Shown here: piece after piece, positions 1-8,826 of the stretch
Numbering within the stretch: position 1 is the stretch's first letter
Layout of the letters: the number at the start of each line of letters is the position of its first letter
NCBI GenBank assembly: GCA_965250205.1
Contig: CBDFNK010000019.1
Span: 1-64,000, forward strand
DNA: 64,000 nt
Origin: JAHZKN01 sp965250205
GTDB taxonomy: Bacteria; Pseudomonadota; Alphaproteobacteria; Rhizobiales; Hyphomicrobiaceae
Direction of reading: 5' to 3'
Position numbers and translations under genes: made by a program
The notes under the pieces: generated by a model
Databases searched by the model: none
The model's input: the letters and a program-made list of their open reading frames with translations, nothing else
What the model was told of the DNA's origin: nothing

Positions 1-610
1 TGCAGGACATAAAGATTGAACTTGAAGGCCTTCAATCCAGGCGTAAGCAACTTGATGAGAGCCGCAGTAAGCCTGAGGTTTTGCGCGCGTCGGTGAGCGG
101 TGTTGTGGCGGATGTTCGTGTGGTCGTCGGTCAGGTTGTCGCCAGTGCCGACACGCTCTATCAAATTGTTGATCCAGATCATTTTTGGGTCGAGGCCATT
201 ACATTTGATCCAAAAACTCAGTATCGCGCCAGCGGCAAAGGCGATAACGGCCAGACAATTTGTCATTGGATTTAACATTTGTTGGGCGCAGTCGCACCCT
301 GCAACAGCAGGCCACTGTGTTGCAGTATAAAATTCAAACTCAATCAAAGTCTCTCAGTATTGGGGAGCCGTTAACAGTAAGTGTGGAAACCAGCGAGCCG
401 GTGTCGGGCATCATAGTGCCTAAAGAGGCTATAGCGGAGGCCCCAAATGGGCAACGTGTTGCCTACGTCCGTCATGCCCCAGAACAGTATCAAGCGGTGC
501 CTGTGCGTGCTGAGGTATTGGATGGAACACGACTTCACATTCTCGCAGGACTGAAGACTGGCGACCAGATCATTGTACGCGGTGCCACGCTCGTCAGTCA
601 GATCCGGTGA
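1..610 (+). pseudogene. RND efflux periplasmic adaptor (CzcB/HlyD type), 5' truncated and frameshifted
   Basis: This is the C-terminal part of a membrane-fusion adaptor that links an inner-membrane RND pump to the outer membrane; its N-terminus lies outside the window. Reading is open from the left edge and gives a lipoyl/barrel-like stretch (SGVVADVRVVVGQVV, then YQIVDPDHFWVEAITFDP). The frame changes after a five-A run at 212-216 and again near 250-255. The last frame runs through DLTFVGRSRTLQQQA to a stop at 608-610. Each change is explained by one extra base, and without repair translation stops at 275. The stop sits just before the pump start, so both belong to one operon. It is either a decaying gene or carries two sequencing indels; the family assignment is firm, the cause is not. 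Confidence 0.75.
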
Positions 611-618
611 GGAAAGGC

Positions 619-3600
619 ATGTTTCAGAAACTTCTCGCATTCTCAGTTCATCACCGCTTGTTCGTCGTTGCCGCAGCACTGTTGCTGGCTGGCTATGGCG
701 CTTTCACGTTGCCCAAGCTTCCTGTTGACGTTTTTCCAGATCTCAATCGACCCACGGTTACATTGCTGACCGAGGCAGAAGGCCTGGCGCCGCAAGAAGT
801 TGAGCAGTTGGTAACTTACCCGATTGAAACGACGCTTAATGGCATGCCGGGTGTCAAGCGATTGCGCTCGGTATCAAGTGTTGGCCTGTCGATCGTCTAC
901 ATTGAATTCGATTGGCAGACAGATATTTATAAAAATCGCCAATTGATCGGCGAACGTCTCGCCGTTCTGCGTGAGCAACTACCGACCGGTGTACATTCCC
1001 AAATGGGTCCGATCACCTCGATCATGGGTGAGATCATGTTGATCGCCATTACTGGAGAAAATGTGCCTGCAATGGAGTTGCGGGAAATCGCAGACTGGGT
1101 TGTGCGCCCACAACTCCTTACCGTGGCAGGTGTCGCGCAGGTGATTCCGATTGGTGGTGAGGTGCGCCAGTATCGCGTCAGTCCGGATCTCATCGCGATG
1201 CAACGGCTCAAAGTCACGGAAGAAATGATTGAAGCGGTTATCAAAGATTTTGGAAGCAATACAGGTGGTGGTTTTATTGATCAAAACAGTCGCGAATATT
1301 TAATCCGCAATATAGGGCGTACAAAAAAACTCGATGATCTGCGCAATCTCGTCGTGGATATGCGTGGCACGCAACCCATTTTGTTGCGCCAAGTCGCTGA
1401 AATTAACTTTGCGCCCAAAGTAAAGCGTGGAGACGCAGGTTTTCAGGGTGAACCTGCTGTCATTGTGGGCGTGCAAAAACAGCCCAAAGCCGACACCGTT
1501 GCACTGACGCGCCAGATTGAGAACGAGCTTGCCAAATTGCAACCGACACTTCCTGTGGGCGTCATTGCCAATCAGGTGCAGTTCCGCCAGGCAACATTTA
1601 TTCAGAACTCAATTTCAAATGTTAAATCAGTGCTCATTGAAGCGGGCATCGTAGTTGGTATTGTGCTGATACTATTCTTGATGAACTGGCGGGCAACCGT
1701 TATTTCGCTGACAGCAATTCCAATTTCCATACTCATTACCGTGCTTGTGTTTAAGGCGTTTGATCTTTCTATCAACACTATGACTCTTGGCGGACTGGCC
1801 ATTGCAATAGGTGAGTTGGTTGATGATGCTGTGGTCGGCGTTGAAAACGTTCTACGGCGATTGCGCCTAAACGGCAGTAAAGATCACCCTGCACCTCGAC
1901 TTAGTGTGATCCTTAGTGCGTCTCACGAAGTTCGATCCAGCATCATCTATGCAACAGCAATTATTGTGTTGGTATTTGTTCCATTGTTCGCCATGACCGG
2001 CCTTGAAGGTCAACTTTTCCGGCCATTGGGGGTGGCCTACATTGCATCAATCTTGGCAAGCCTTCTCATCTCGGTGACGCTGACGCCGGTATTATGTCAC
2101 TATCTGTTGCGGGGAGATGAAAACGGCAGTGATGACGAGACATGGGTTGTTCGCTGGCTCAAGACTGGCAACGAGTCATTCCTAAACTGGACGATTGCGA
2201 ACCCGCGCGTAATGGTAACTGCTATTGCAGGAAGTGTAATCTTGGCGGGCTGGGCGGCAGTACAACTTCCAAGGTCCTTTTTGCCGGCCTTCAATGAAGG
2301 AACAGCACTTGTCTCCATCATCTATAATCCCGGCATCTCACTCACTGAATCCAACCGCTTGGGTCGGGCGGCGGAAAAAATTGTCATGCAGGTGCCAGAG
2401 GTGGTGACAGTGGGTCGGCGAACGGGGCGCGCCGAGCTCGATGAACATGCTGAAGGCATTCATACCAGTGAGCTTGATATTGACCTGAAACCGTCGACAC
2501 GATCACGATCTGAGGTGCTGTCAGACATCCGTAGTCAGCTTGCCGTGTTTCCTGCGGCCGTCAATATCGGGCAACCCATCAGCCACCGGTTGGATCATAT
2601 GTTATCTGGTGTTAAGGCACAGATTGCCGTGAAAATATTTGGTGAAAATCTGGATGAGCTACGCAGCTTAGCGGCAACGCTCAAAACACGTATGGCGACG
2701 ATTCCTGGGGTGGTTGATTTGCAGTTGGAAAAGCAAGTCCTCATTCCCCAGCTACAGGTCAAAGCCAACTACGAGCGCGCTGCCCTTTTTGGGGTCACAC
2801 CTTCAGCGGTGACGGAAACACTCGCGCATCTGGCCAATGGGCGCGTCCTTTCAGAAGTTATCGATGGCAGCCGCAGATATGATGTTGTGTTGCGCTTAAA
2901 GGATGCAGATCGATCAATCACGGGCTTGAGAACGGCTTTGGTCGCCACACCAACCGGCTTTGTTCCGTTAAGCCGTCTTGCAGATATTTCTGAAGCTGAT
3001 GGCCCTAACCAGATCCTGCGCGAGAACCAAAAGAGACGCATTGTTGTCCTCGCCAATGGTGATGGATCACGCGACATGGCAGCGATTGTAGCAGATATTC
3101 GCCAAGTGCTTTCATCAACGCGACTTCCGCAAGGCACGTTCACCCGGCTTGAAGGTCAATTCAAGGCCCAAGAAGAGGCGACACGCTCTATCTCTATTTT
3201 GTCACTGATCTCATTCACGCTGATCTTTCTCGTGCTCTATAGTCGTTATGAATCAGCCGTTCTGTCGGGGATTATATTGTCGAATATCCCACTTGCGATG
3301 ATTGGCAGTGTTGCCGCGCTTTGGGCGTTTGATTTGTCCTTTTCAATCGCAAGCCTAATCGGCTTTATCACACTTGCTGGCATCACCGCACGCAATGGGA
3401 TCTTGAAAATAAGTCACTATATCAATCTCACGCTATTTGAAGGTGAAGTTTTTGGTCAGGCGTTGGTTGTGCGCGGCACGTTGGAGCGCTTACGCCCCGT
3501 TCTCATGACGGCACTCTCAGCTGGCCTGGCATTGATACCACTTATGATTGGGTCTGATGTTCCAGGCCGAGAAATCCTACATCCGTTGGCTGTGACTATC

Positions 3601-3747
3601 TTTGGTGGATTGCTTTCAGCAACTGTGCTGGATGCCGTCTTCACGCCATTGTTGTTTCTCAAATATGGGGAAAGGCCGTTGCAAAGACTGGTGGCCAAAC
3701 AGGAGGGTCGACCTACGGTTGCCCAACTACAATCTGAAGCGTACTAA
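619..3747 (+). CDS. heavy-metal efflux RND transporter permease (CusA/CzcA family)
   Basis: This is an inner-membrane proton-driven RND pump of about 1042 residues, the usual family length, which would export metal cations or related toxic compounds from the periplasm. The order is the usual one: an N-terminal membrane helix, a periplasmic porter domain containing LPVDVFPDLNRPTVTLLTEA, a helix bundle with GELVDDAVVGVENVLRR (the TM4 acidic residues of the proton relay), then a second porter domain and a second helix bundle ending near residue 1020. The ATG at 619 is preferred over an in-frame GTG at 607 because a GAGGA Shine-Dalgarno sequence lies about 5 bases before it. The gene follows the broken adaptor with almost no gap and precedes a His-rich periplasmic protein. 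The exact substrate cannot be read from the sequence. Confidence 0.9.
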   Translation: MFQKLLAFSVHHRLFVVAAALLLAGYGAFTLPKLPVDVFPDLNRPTVTLLTEAEGLAPQEVEQLVTYPIETTLNGMPGVKRLRSVSSVGLSIVYIEFDWQTDIYKNRQLIGERLAVLREQLPTGVHSQMGPITSIMGEIMLIAITGENVPAMELREIADWVVRPQLLTVAGVAQVIPIGGEVRQYRVSPDLIAMQRLKVTEEMIEAVIKDFGSNTGGGFIDQNSREYLIRNIGRTKKLDDLRNLVVDMRGTQPILLRQVAEINFAPKVKRGDAGFQGEPAVIVGVQKQPKADTVALTRQIENELAKLQPTLPVGVIANQVQFRQATFIQNSISNVKSVLIEAGIVVGIVLILFLMNWRATVISLTAIPISILITVLVFKAFDLSINTMTLGGLAIAIGELVDDAVVGVENVLRRLRLNGSKDHPAPRLSVILSASHEVRSSIIYATAIIVLVFVPLFAMTGLEGQLFRPLGVAYIASILASLLISVTLTPVLCHYLLRGDENGSDDETWVVRWLKTGNESFLNWTIANPRVMVTAIAGSVILAGWAAVQLPRSFLPAFNEGTALVSIIYNPGISLTESNRLGRAAEKIVMQVPEVVTVGRRTGRAELDEHAEGIHTSELDIDLKPSTRSRSEVLSDIRSQLAVFPAAVNIGQPISHRLDHMLSGVKAQIAVKIFGENLDELRSLAATLKTRMATIPGVVDLQLEKQVLIPQLQVKANYERAALFGVTPSAVTETLAHLANGRVLSEVIDGSRRYDVVLRLKDADRSITGLRTALVATPTGFVPLSRLADISEADGPNQILRENQKRRIVVLANGDGSRDMAAIVADIRQVLSSTRLPQGTFTRLEGQFKAQEEATRSISILSLISFTLIFLVLYSRYESAVLSGIILSNIPLAMIGSVAALWAFDLSFSIASLIGFITLAGITARNGILKISHYINLTLFEGEVFGQALVVRGTLERLRPVLMTALSAGLALIPLMIGSDVPGREILHPLAVTIFGGLLSATVLDAVFTPLLFLKYGERPLQRLVAKQEGRPTVAQLQSEAY

Positions 3748-3773
3748 ATTCAACCTCGATCCGGAGATCTTTA

Positions 3774-4169
3774 ATGTCCACTAAGAAATTCACGCCAATC
3801 GTTGCAATTGCCATTGTCTTGGCTTGGACGCAGCCGGCGTTGACGCACGATTCTGAAAACAATCCCGGACAATCACAACATGGTGGACAGTATGTAGAGT
3901 ATGAGGTTCACCACGGCATTGAGATGGTGGCTGAGAGCAGTAAGCTTGTCTTTCATATGACTGAACATCTTCAACCACAGGATATGAAAGACAGTGTGTT
4001 TAAGGTTTTCGTGCAAACCAAAACGGGAACGCAAACTTTACCTGCAAAACCAGACGGGTCCACATTGGTTGCTGAGTTGAGTGCTCCGCTGACCAGTGGC
4101 GCAAAAATTGTGCTGACTGGAAAAGATGATAACGGTCACACGATACAAGCAAGATTTATACAGAAATAG
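3774..4169 (+). CDS. small His-rich periplasmic protein of the efflux operon
   Basis: This is a 131-residue exported protein with a clear signal peptide (MSTKKFTPIVAIAIVLAWTQ, cleavage probably after PALT). The mature part starts rich in His, Gln, Glu and Asp (SQHGGQYVEYEVHHGIEMV) and looks like a single beta-rich domain. The ATG has a good ribosome site (CCGGAGA) and lies 26 bases after the pump stop, so it is co-transcribed with the pump. Small periplasmic proteins of this kind often accompany CzcCBA-type operons. A metal-binding or pump-accessory role is inferred from the histidines and the neighbours only; no catalytic motif is visible. Confidence 0.75.
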   Translation: MSTKKFTPIVAIAIVLAWTQPALTHDSENNPGQSQHGGQYVEYEVHHGIEMVAESSKLVFHMTEHLQPQDMKDSVFKVFVQTKTGTQTLPAKPDGSTLVAELSAPLTSGAKIVLTGKDDNGHTIQARFIQK

Positions 4170-4236
4170 TATGAGTTGTTCCAATCAACGGATTGGGTCA
4201 ACATACGCTTTTCAAAATTCAAAAGAGGTTTTGAAT

Positions 4237-4596
4237 ATGACAGAAAATGATCGCGACCTTATCGAGAAAACAGTTCAACACTACATCGATGGCGCTATTT
4301 CTGGGAAAGGTGCGGATATGAAACCCGCATTTCACCCCGACGCGACGATCTATGGATATATTGGTGAAGATCTATTTGCTGGGCCGATACAAAAGCTTTT
4401 TGATTGGAACGACGAAAACGGTCCAGCCAAAGATCTTGTCGCCAAGTTTGCTGATATTGATATCGCAGGGTCAGTAGCGACTGTTCGACTTGAGTTGGAC
4501 AATTGGACCGGCCACAAATTTACCGACCTGTTCACCCTTCTCAAGGTGGATGGAACATGGAAGATTATGAATAAAGTCTTTCATCTTCATGGCTAG
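4237..4596 (+). CDS. NTF2-like (SnoaL/lumazine-binding type) protein
   Basis: This is a 119-residue cytoplasmic protein with the cone-shaped NTF2-like fold: a first helix (DLIEKTVQHYIDGAISGKG), the typical FHPDATIYGYIGEDLFAGP turn, then the strand pattern GSVATVRLELDNWTGHKFTDLFTLLKVDGTWKIMNKVFH. Proteins of this group serve as small-molecule binding or isomerase scaffolds, and many have no known function. The ATG at 4237 is chosen because AAAGAGG lies 9 bases upstream; a longer in-frame start would overlap the preceding gene. It is the last gene of the efflux operon by spacing. No substrate can be proposed. Confidence 0.8.
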   Translation: MTENDRDLIEKTVQHYIDGAISGKGADMKPAFHPDATIYGYIGEDLFAGPIQKLFDWNDENGPAKDLVAKFADIDIAGSVATVRLELDNWTGHKFTDLFTLLKVDGTWKIMNKVFHLHG

Positions 4597-4731
4597 CACG
4601 CTTGCAATGCCGTTTTGTGTGCAGTCGGTACCCGTCGTCGGTTGTCGTCTCATTGTAAGGTGCATTACCGAAGTTAGACAAACGCTCACACTGCAATGTC
4701 TGAGGCGCGGTGGACAATTTTAGATGCGGCA

Positions 4732-5001
4732 CTAACGGCGTCGAAAACGGCTGTGGTATTTACGCGGCACTTCACCAGCGTTGGCGAGTGCATCGACGCA
4801 GCGCCGTGAAATATTCCCACCAGCCGACCGCATGCAAGAGCGCAACTTCGAACTACCAATCTTGTAGGATGGGCAGAACCTGTAGAAATCGCCTTTGCAC
4901 GCCGACTTTACGCGGCGGCTATAAGCATTGGCATCGGTTGTTGCGACCAGTGCAGTCAGGCTGACCAACACAACGGTGAGTGTACCTCGGGTCATCTTCA
5001 A
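4732..5001 (-). CDS. small secreted Cys-rich protein (GLG1-type repeat)
   Basis: This is an 89-residue exported protein. After a signal peptide ending near DANA it has one cysteine-rich unit: CKGDFYRFCPS, then SSKLRSCMRS, then ISRRCVDAL. The spacing C-x5-FC, LRxCM and RCVDAL matches the cysteine-rich repeat known from Golgi apparatus protein 1 and found singly in many alphaproteobacterial secreted proteins. A paralogue with the same spacing lies at 59437-59748. The tail is very basic (PRKYHSRFRRR). The function of the bacterial members is unknown; disulfide-stabilised periplasmic binding is the reasonable guess. Confidence 0.75.
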   Translation of the reverse strand: MKMTRGTLTVVLVSLTALVATTDANAYSRRVKSACKGDFYRFCPSYKIGSSKLRSCMRSAGGNISRRCVDALANAGEVPRKYHSRFRRR

Positions 5002-5335
5002 AATCCTCGTGATATGTCACGGTATTATGTGGCGGCTAATTTGGAAATTAATGCGTCCAAGACAATGCGCCTTTTGACGCGGCGGTGCGCGCTGTTGTCC
5101 ATTCGTAGCCTGTTAAACTAGGCAGAGTGCTTGATATTGTTGGCTGAATGGAAATCGCAGAATTCAAAAAGTACTGATTTGTCGCACAACTACCGGTTGG
5201 GCTTAAAAGCGTTCTTACGCGAGAATTTTTCCATAAAATCACGTGAAGTAGGGCAACCCGAGAGTGGGTCCTAAGTCAGGTTTTTTGATGATCAAGATAG
5301 CAAAGTGTGCCGAAGCTCTATGAAAGACAAAGATG
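5002..5335. other. intergenic region, no gene seen
   Basis: This stretch separates two leftward small-protein genes. It should contain the promoter of the Cys-rich gene near 5002-5060. I see no convincing reading frame, tRNA or repeat in it. Confidence 0.5.
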
Positions 5336-5370
5336 AAAAGGCACCCGCCTTGGCAAGGCGGTGCCTTTTC
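5336..5370 (-). terminator. intrinsic terminator of the 5403-5687 gene
   Basis: A long stem pairs AAAAGGCACCCGCCTT with AAGGCGGTGCCTTTT (one bulged C) around a short TGGC-type loop. On the minus strand it is followed by a T-rich run (TTTTCATCTTT). It lies 33 bases beyond the stop of the small secreted protein. Confidence 0.8.
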
Positions 5371-5402
5371 AAAACATCTTGGAATTCGTTTATTGTTCTT
5401 GA

Positions 5403-5687
5403 TTAGTTTGTCTGAGGCACCGTTGGCTTTGCTGGTAAATATACTGAGACAAACGTTGTCTTTCCATTTTTAACTGCAGTGCCGGTCCAGCGACCACCTT
5501 CGTCGCGGCCAAGATGGGAAACATTTTTGTAGTTCTTAGCAAGCAGCAGTTTGCGCACCTGTTCAGCATTTGCATTAACAGAGAGCTGCGCCGTGAAGGC
5601 GTCTTGAGTTGAAGCCGTATCAGCTGCAAGTGCTGAGATCGAGGTTGCTGCAACGAGTGCAAGTGTCAGGGTCAGTGTTTTGCTCAT
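5403..5687 (-). CDS. small secreted protein, PepSY-like, unknown function
   Basis: This is a 94-residue exported protein with a clean signal peptide (MSKTLTLTLALVAATSISAL, cleavage after ALA). The mature part has one helix-plus-strands motif (VRKLLLAKNYKNVSHLGRDE, then GRWTGTAVKNGKTTFVSVYL) that resembles a single PepSY-type domain, a fold often used to bind or inhibit peptidases. It is a single-gene unit with its own terminator at 5336-5370. The function is not known; the PepSY likeness is my reading of the pattern, not a firm call. Confidence 0.7.
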   Translation of the reverse strand: MSKTLTLTLALVAATSISALAADTASTQDAFTAQLSVNANAEQVRKLLLAKNYKNVSHLGRDEGGRWTGTAVKNGKTTFVSVYLPAKPTVPQTN

Positions 5688-5948
5688 GATATTTATCCTT
5701 TTTCCTTAAGTCATGTCTCAACTCTGAGAATGTTCTATTCTTAAGATCGTTCATTCCAAGAGTGTCGCGGCCGTTTGTTGTGTCAGGTGGCTCACGTTGA
5801 GACTTGACTTAGGAAAAAATGACGATCACTACAACTCACGTTGCCGTGCCCTGTAAACACATTGTCTTCAGCAAATTGTGATCAAAAAGATGAGGTGGCT
5901 GAAGATCATCCGCCTCACCAAAAAATGGCACTATGTCGTAACGCCTAG

Positions 5949-6239
5949 TTGTCGTCTTCTGCCTTTTCACAGGCTTGTTTTTCATCGCTCCAGGTCTCAC
6001 CGTCCTTGCAGTCCTCCTGTGCACTTGAGTGCCGCGACCACTCCTCCGATTATGAAGGGTGCAGCGCACGGTATCGCGAACCAACAGAGTATAGGCGTAT
6101 TCTGGATCGTATTGTTTTGCAGTCCGGCTTACATCTGGACGCATGGCTCTATATTTACAATCTGCCAACGGATTGCCTTATGCCTTTAAAAGATGGACGT
6201 TTTGTCGATACTGATGGCGTCTCAGATTGTCGCTCTTGA
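5949..6239 (+). pseudogene. C-terminal remnant of a gamma-glutamylcyclotransferase (AIG2-like)
   Basis: From about 6048 the frame reads SDYEGCSARY, EPTEYRRILDRIVL and LDAWLYIYNLP. This corresponds to the end of gamma-glutamylcyclotransferase-like proteins (Asp-Tyr-Glu-Gly-Cys, Glu-Tyr-Arg-Arg, Ala-Trp-x-Tyr-x-Tyr-Asn). The 33 residues before it do not resemble the family, and no frame upstream carries the expected N-terminal YGTL motif, so the N-terminal half seems lost. It could also be an unrecognised short gene. There is no good ribosome site. Confidence 0.4.
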
Positions 6240-6354
6240 GTAACGCAATTCAGTGCGTTTACGCTGCAAGCCTCATACAACTTGACGACTTTTCCACTCA
6301 GGTGCCTAAGTTTATTTGTGCGGGGAACGATTACAGCTCATTTCAAGGAGCACG

Positions 6355-6708
6355 ATGCTTATGCTTAGATTGACAGTATTTCCCCGGCTTGCTGCTATTG
6401 TGCTTACGACGATAATCGCAGGTGCTGTTTTTTCTTCTGCTGCCGAAGCGGCAAAAGAATGTAAGCCAGGTCATTGGCATTATGGTGCCAGTAATGGTGC
6501 TTTTAAGGGCAAGAAGGTTGCCATGCGCGATGCGATCCGGTCCTGGGCTAGCTTTACGGATTTTGAATATGGATCGGCATGGGCTTTTTTTAGGCTCGCT
6601 GCTGACAAGAGTTCAAAGTGCGAAAAAGAAGTCGGCAATCGTTGGCGGTGTTCGGTTGAAGGACGTCCGTGCAAACGCGTGCGCGGCGGCAAGCGACGTC
6701 GCAAATAA
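6355..6708 (+). CDS. small exported basic protein, unknown function
   Basis: This is a 117-residue exported protein. An AAGGAG site lies 5 bases before the ATG. The signal peptide ends around SSAAEA. The mature part has a conserved look: HWHYGASNG, then AMRDAIRSWASFTDFEYGSA and two cysteine-containing segments (SSKCEKE, WRCSVEGRPCKR), ending in a basic tail. Similar small proteins are common in Hyphomicrobiales and have no assigned role. The helix with IRSWASFT followed by YGSAWA is the most distinctive part. No operon partner is seen. Confidence 0.75.
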   Translation: MLMLRLTVFPRLAAIVLTTIIAGAVFSSAAEAAKECKPGHWHYGASNGAFKGKKVAMRDAIRSWASFTDFEYGSAWAFFRLAADKSSKCEKEVGNRWRCSVEGRPCKRVRGGKRRRK

Positions 6709-6871
6709 TCGGTTCTATTCCGGGCTGAAAGAAGCGGCAGGCTAAAACCTGATTTTTGAAAGTCCGTCGCCAGAGTGTTCGCGGTCGGCAACGATCTCTG
6801 GCGCGAAACTGAGGCGGCGTTTTGCGCTCGTAGAGAACTACCCTAGATCGGCTCTCGTGGCACAATTAGTG

Positions 6872-7005
6872 CCTAGAGAATCCTGCGAAAAGTTGGAATC
6901 GCGACTTTGAGCAGATAAGTTGATCGCCAATCATGGGATGGAGTCATGGAATAGAGCGTTGAGCAAATAGCTTCACTGTGTACAACAAAAGGCTCGATGC
7001 TCTAG
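6872..7005 (+). repeat. CTAG-bounded intergenic element, copy A1
   Basis: This is a full-length copy (about 134 bases) of an element found eight times in the window. It begins CCTAG...CCTGCGAAAAGTTGG, continues with CGACTTTGAGCAGATAAGTTG and a GAGCGTTGAGCAAATAGCT segment, and ends GATGCTCTAG. It lies upstream of the hydrolase gene at 7143. Confidence 0.85.
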
Positions 7006-7142
7006 TTGGGTGATACTGCCCCAATAACAGAGCTGTGCAGATCAGATCCACACTTTCCACGTGTTTTATCACGATATGTGTTTTGCTGTGGTTCAAAGAT
7101 TAGCTAGATTAAGCGTCTGGTTCACAAAAAGTGTGGAGAGTT

Positions 7143-7754
7143 ATGCGGCGGGTTAAATATCAATCCATTCGGCCAACGGTACGGTCTGGTGATGTTCTTG
7201 CTTTCGAAGCCAAGACATTTGTCGGACGCTTGATCAGCGCCTGGACCGGCAGTCGTTATTCGCATGTCGGCATAGCAATGTGGCTGGCCGCATCAGGTGC
7301 CGAACCGCGGTTATTTTTGTTGGAATCTCGAGGACGCACGGGCGTTACGATGCGCTTGCTGTCGGGTATTGGCCCGTGCTGGTATCTGCCAACCAATATT
7401 CAATGGACGGTTGAGGTTAACCAATTCATTTGGCCGCGCCTTGGCAACGCAGTCTATGATTGGAAATCAGTTTTACGGCGTATTTTTTTTCGTGCAGCAA
7501 AACGTGATGGTGCCTATTATTGCTCTGAATTTGTCGGCGAAGTTCTGATCCGGGGTGACTTTCCAGTTAATGAAGAGTCGTTTAGCGATGCGGGCACGTT
7601 GGTACAAAGTGTTTTGCGCTTTGGGCCGGGGCAGATTTTTTGGTTATCGATGGAGGACAATAAGCCAATGCCTGAACCGATTGGCTTGTTCCAGCATGTA
7701 GAGCCTCAGGCCAGCTATCAAAGTCAGCCGATGCAGCGAGATACCAGCTACTAA
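7143..7754 (+). CDS. NlpC/P60-like (YiiX/YaeF type) cysteine hydrolase
   Basis: This protein of about 203 residues belongs to the permuted papain-like NlpC/P60 group. The catalytic His is in YSHVGIAMW and the catalytic Cys is in AYYCSEFVGEVL, the permuted order typical of YiiX-like proteins. The motif SGDVLAFEAKTFVGRLI at the start is also characteristic. The family hydrolyses amide or ester bonds in cell-wall or lipid substrates, and the exact substrate is usually unknown. The ATG at 7143 follows GGAGAG; a GTG at 7131 is also in frame. No signal peptide is apparent. The gene stands alone between two inverted copies of the CTAG-bounded repeat. Confidence 0.8.
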   Translation: MRRVKYQSIRPTVRSGDVLAFEAKTFVGRLISAWTGSRYSHVGIAMWLAASGAEPRLFLLESRGRTGVTMRLLSGIGPCWYLPTNIQWTVEVNQFIWPRLGNAVYDWKSVLRRIFFRAAKRDGAYYCSEFVGEVLIRGDFPVNEESFSDAGTLVQSVLRFGPGQIFWLSMEDNKPMPEPIGLFQHVEPQASYQSQPMQRDTSY

Positions 7755-7765
7755 AGTGCACGCGG

Positions 7766-7821
7766 TAGAGCAACTTAATCTGCTCAAAGTCGCGATTCCA
7801 ACTTTTCGCGGGTTGATCTAG
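7766..7821 (-). repeat. CTAG-bounded intergenic element, partial copy A2
   Basis: This is a short copy (about 56 bases) in reverse orientation. On the minus strand it reads CTAGATCAACCCGCGAAAAG, then CGACTTTGAGCAGATTAAG. Its CTAG supplies the TAG stop (7818-7820) of the L,D-transpeptidase gene. Confidence 0.8.
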
Positions 7822-8714
7822 CGGGCTGCTAAAGTGGTCGTGCCATGAAATGGTGCTGTCGCGGTTGCAGGTGGACAGTGTGTTTCAACTGGGTCTGAGC
7901 CGTTCTTTGTTCTGGCCGCACTAAACTTATAGCGCCCATTACAGACACTGACCCGGGGTGGCAGCCAATCTTTTTCAAATTGGTCATGACCGTCCTTAAG
8001 CGTGCGCCAAAACGCCATTTGCGGATGGCTGGTGTAGGCTTCAACAGCCTCTTCGCTCATGCGAAACGGGAATACGTGAACATGATACCGCTTTTGACCG
8101 CCCTTTATCGCTGCGGTAACGATGGACCATAGTTCTGTGATCACGGGATCGGTCATGGCATAGCAGCCCACCGAGCCACAACCGCCATGAACCATGAGGA
8201 ACGATCCCGTGCGGTTATGGCTTTGATCAAATAGATTTGGATAGCCAAGATTAAAAGAGCGGTGCCAACGGCTGTTTGGATTGAGCTGGCCCTTGGTGAC
8301 CGTGTAAAAGCCTTCAGGAGATTGTTTGTCACCTTCTTTGTATTTGGGTCCAAGCTTTCCCGACCACATGCATATGGGATAGGTCGCGAAGCGATGAAAG
8401 CGTCCATCGCGCATGATCCAAAGTTCCAATTCGAATTCGCGTTTAAAGATGCGCATAAAGATTGGGGCGCCAAGGCGGATCCCGTGCGCATCCAATCGTT
8501 GATTGAGGTTGGCGAGATCAGGCGTGCCAAACATGGGGCGATTTAAACGAAACAGCGCGTGGTTTTGTGTGCGTTTGGCCGCAATCAGATTACGATCACG
8601 TGAATTGATATCAAAGCCGAGCGTATAGATGGCAGCGGCGGCGGCGGCAAACATCAATGTGAAAATCAGAAAAAAACGCAAGCCTCTCCGCTTTCGTCTC
8701 CTTGGCTTGCTCAT
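7818..8714 (-). CDS. YkuD-family L,D-transpeptidase-like protein (first of a tandem pair)
   Basis: This is a 298-residue protein with a basic N-terminus and one membrane helix (FFLIFTLMFAAAAAAIYTLG), so it is anchored facing the periplasm. The YkuD/YafK-like catalytic motif is visible as MVHGGCGSVGCYAMTD (His, then Ser-x-Gly-Cys). Preceding family landmarks are KREFELELW, SPEGFYTV and SFNLGYPN. Such enzymes cross-link or trim peptidoglycan through an active-site cysteine. The ATG at 8714 has AAGAGGG upstream and is preferred to start codons further out. The neighbour at 8827-9780 is a clear paralogue. The stop codon lies inside an intergenic repeat. Confidence 0.85.
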   Translation of the reverse strand: MSKPRRRKRRGLRFFLIFTLMFAAAAAAIYTLGFDINSRDRNLIAAKRTQNHALFRLNRPMFGTPDLANLNQRLDAHGIRLGAPIFMRIFKREFELELWIMRDGRFHRFATYPICMWSGKLGPKYKEGDKQSPEGFYTVTKGQLNPNSRWHRSFNLGYPNLFDQSHNRTGSFLMVHGGCGSVGCYAMTDPVITELWSIVTAAIKGGQKRYHVHVFPFRMSEEAVEAYTSHPQMAFWRTLKDGHDQFEKDWLPPRVSVCNGRYKFSAARTKNGSDPVETHCPPATATAPFHGTTTLAAR

Positions 8715-8826
8715 GCTGCCCTCTTTAATCATCCCTCGACCATGCCACAATATGTCAGTCTCTTAGCAATGAAGAGCAAGCTTATGCAATCAATGTGACG
8801 GTAGATGGGGACGGACGTGAGTACCT

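Noticed and set aside
5048..5242. A 64-residue minus-strand gene
   Set aside because: No ribosome site and no family-like pattern; it lies in a region that should hold promoters.
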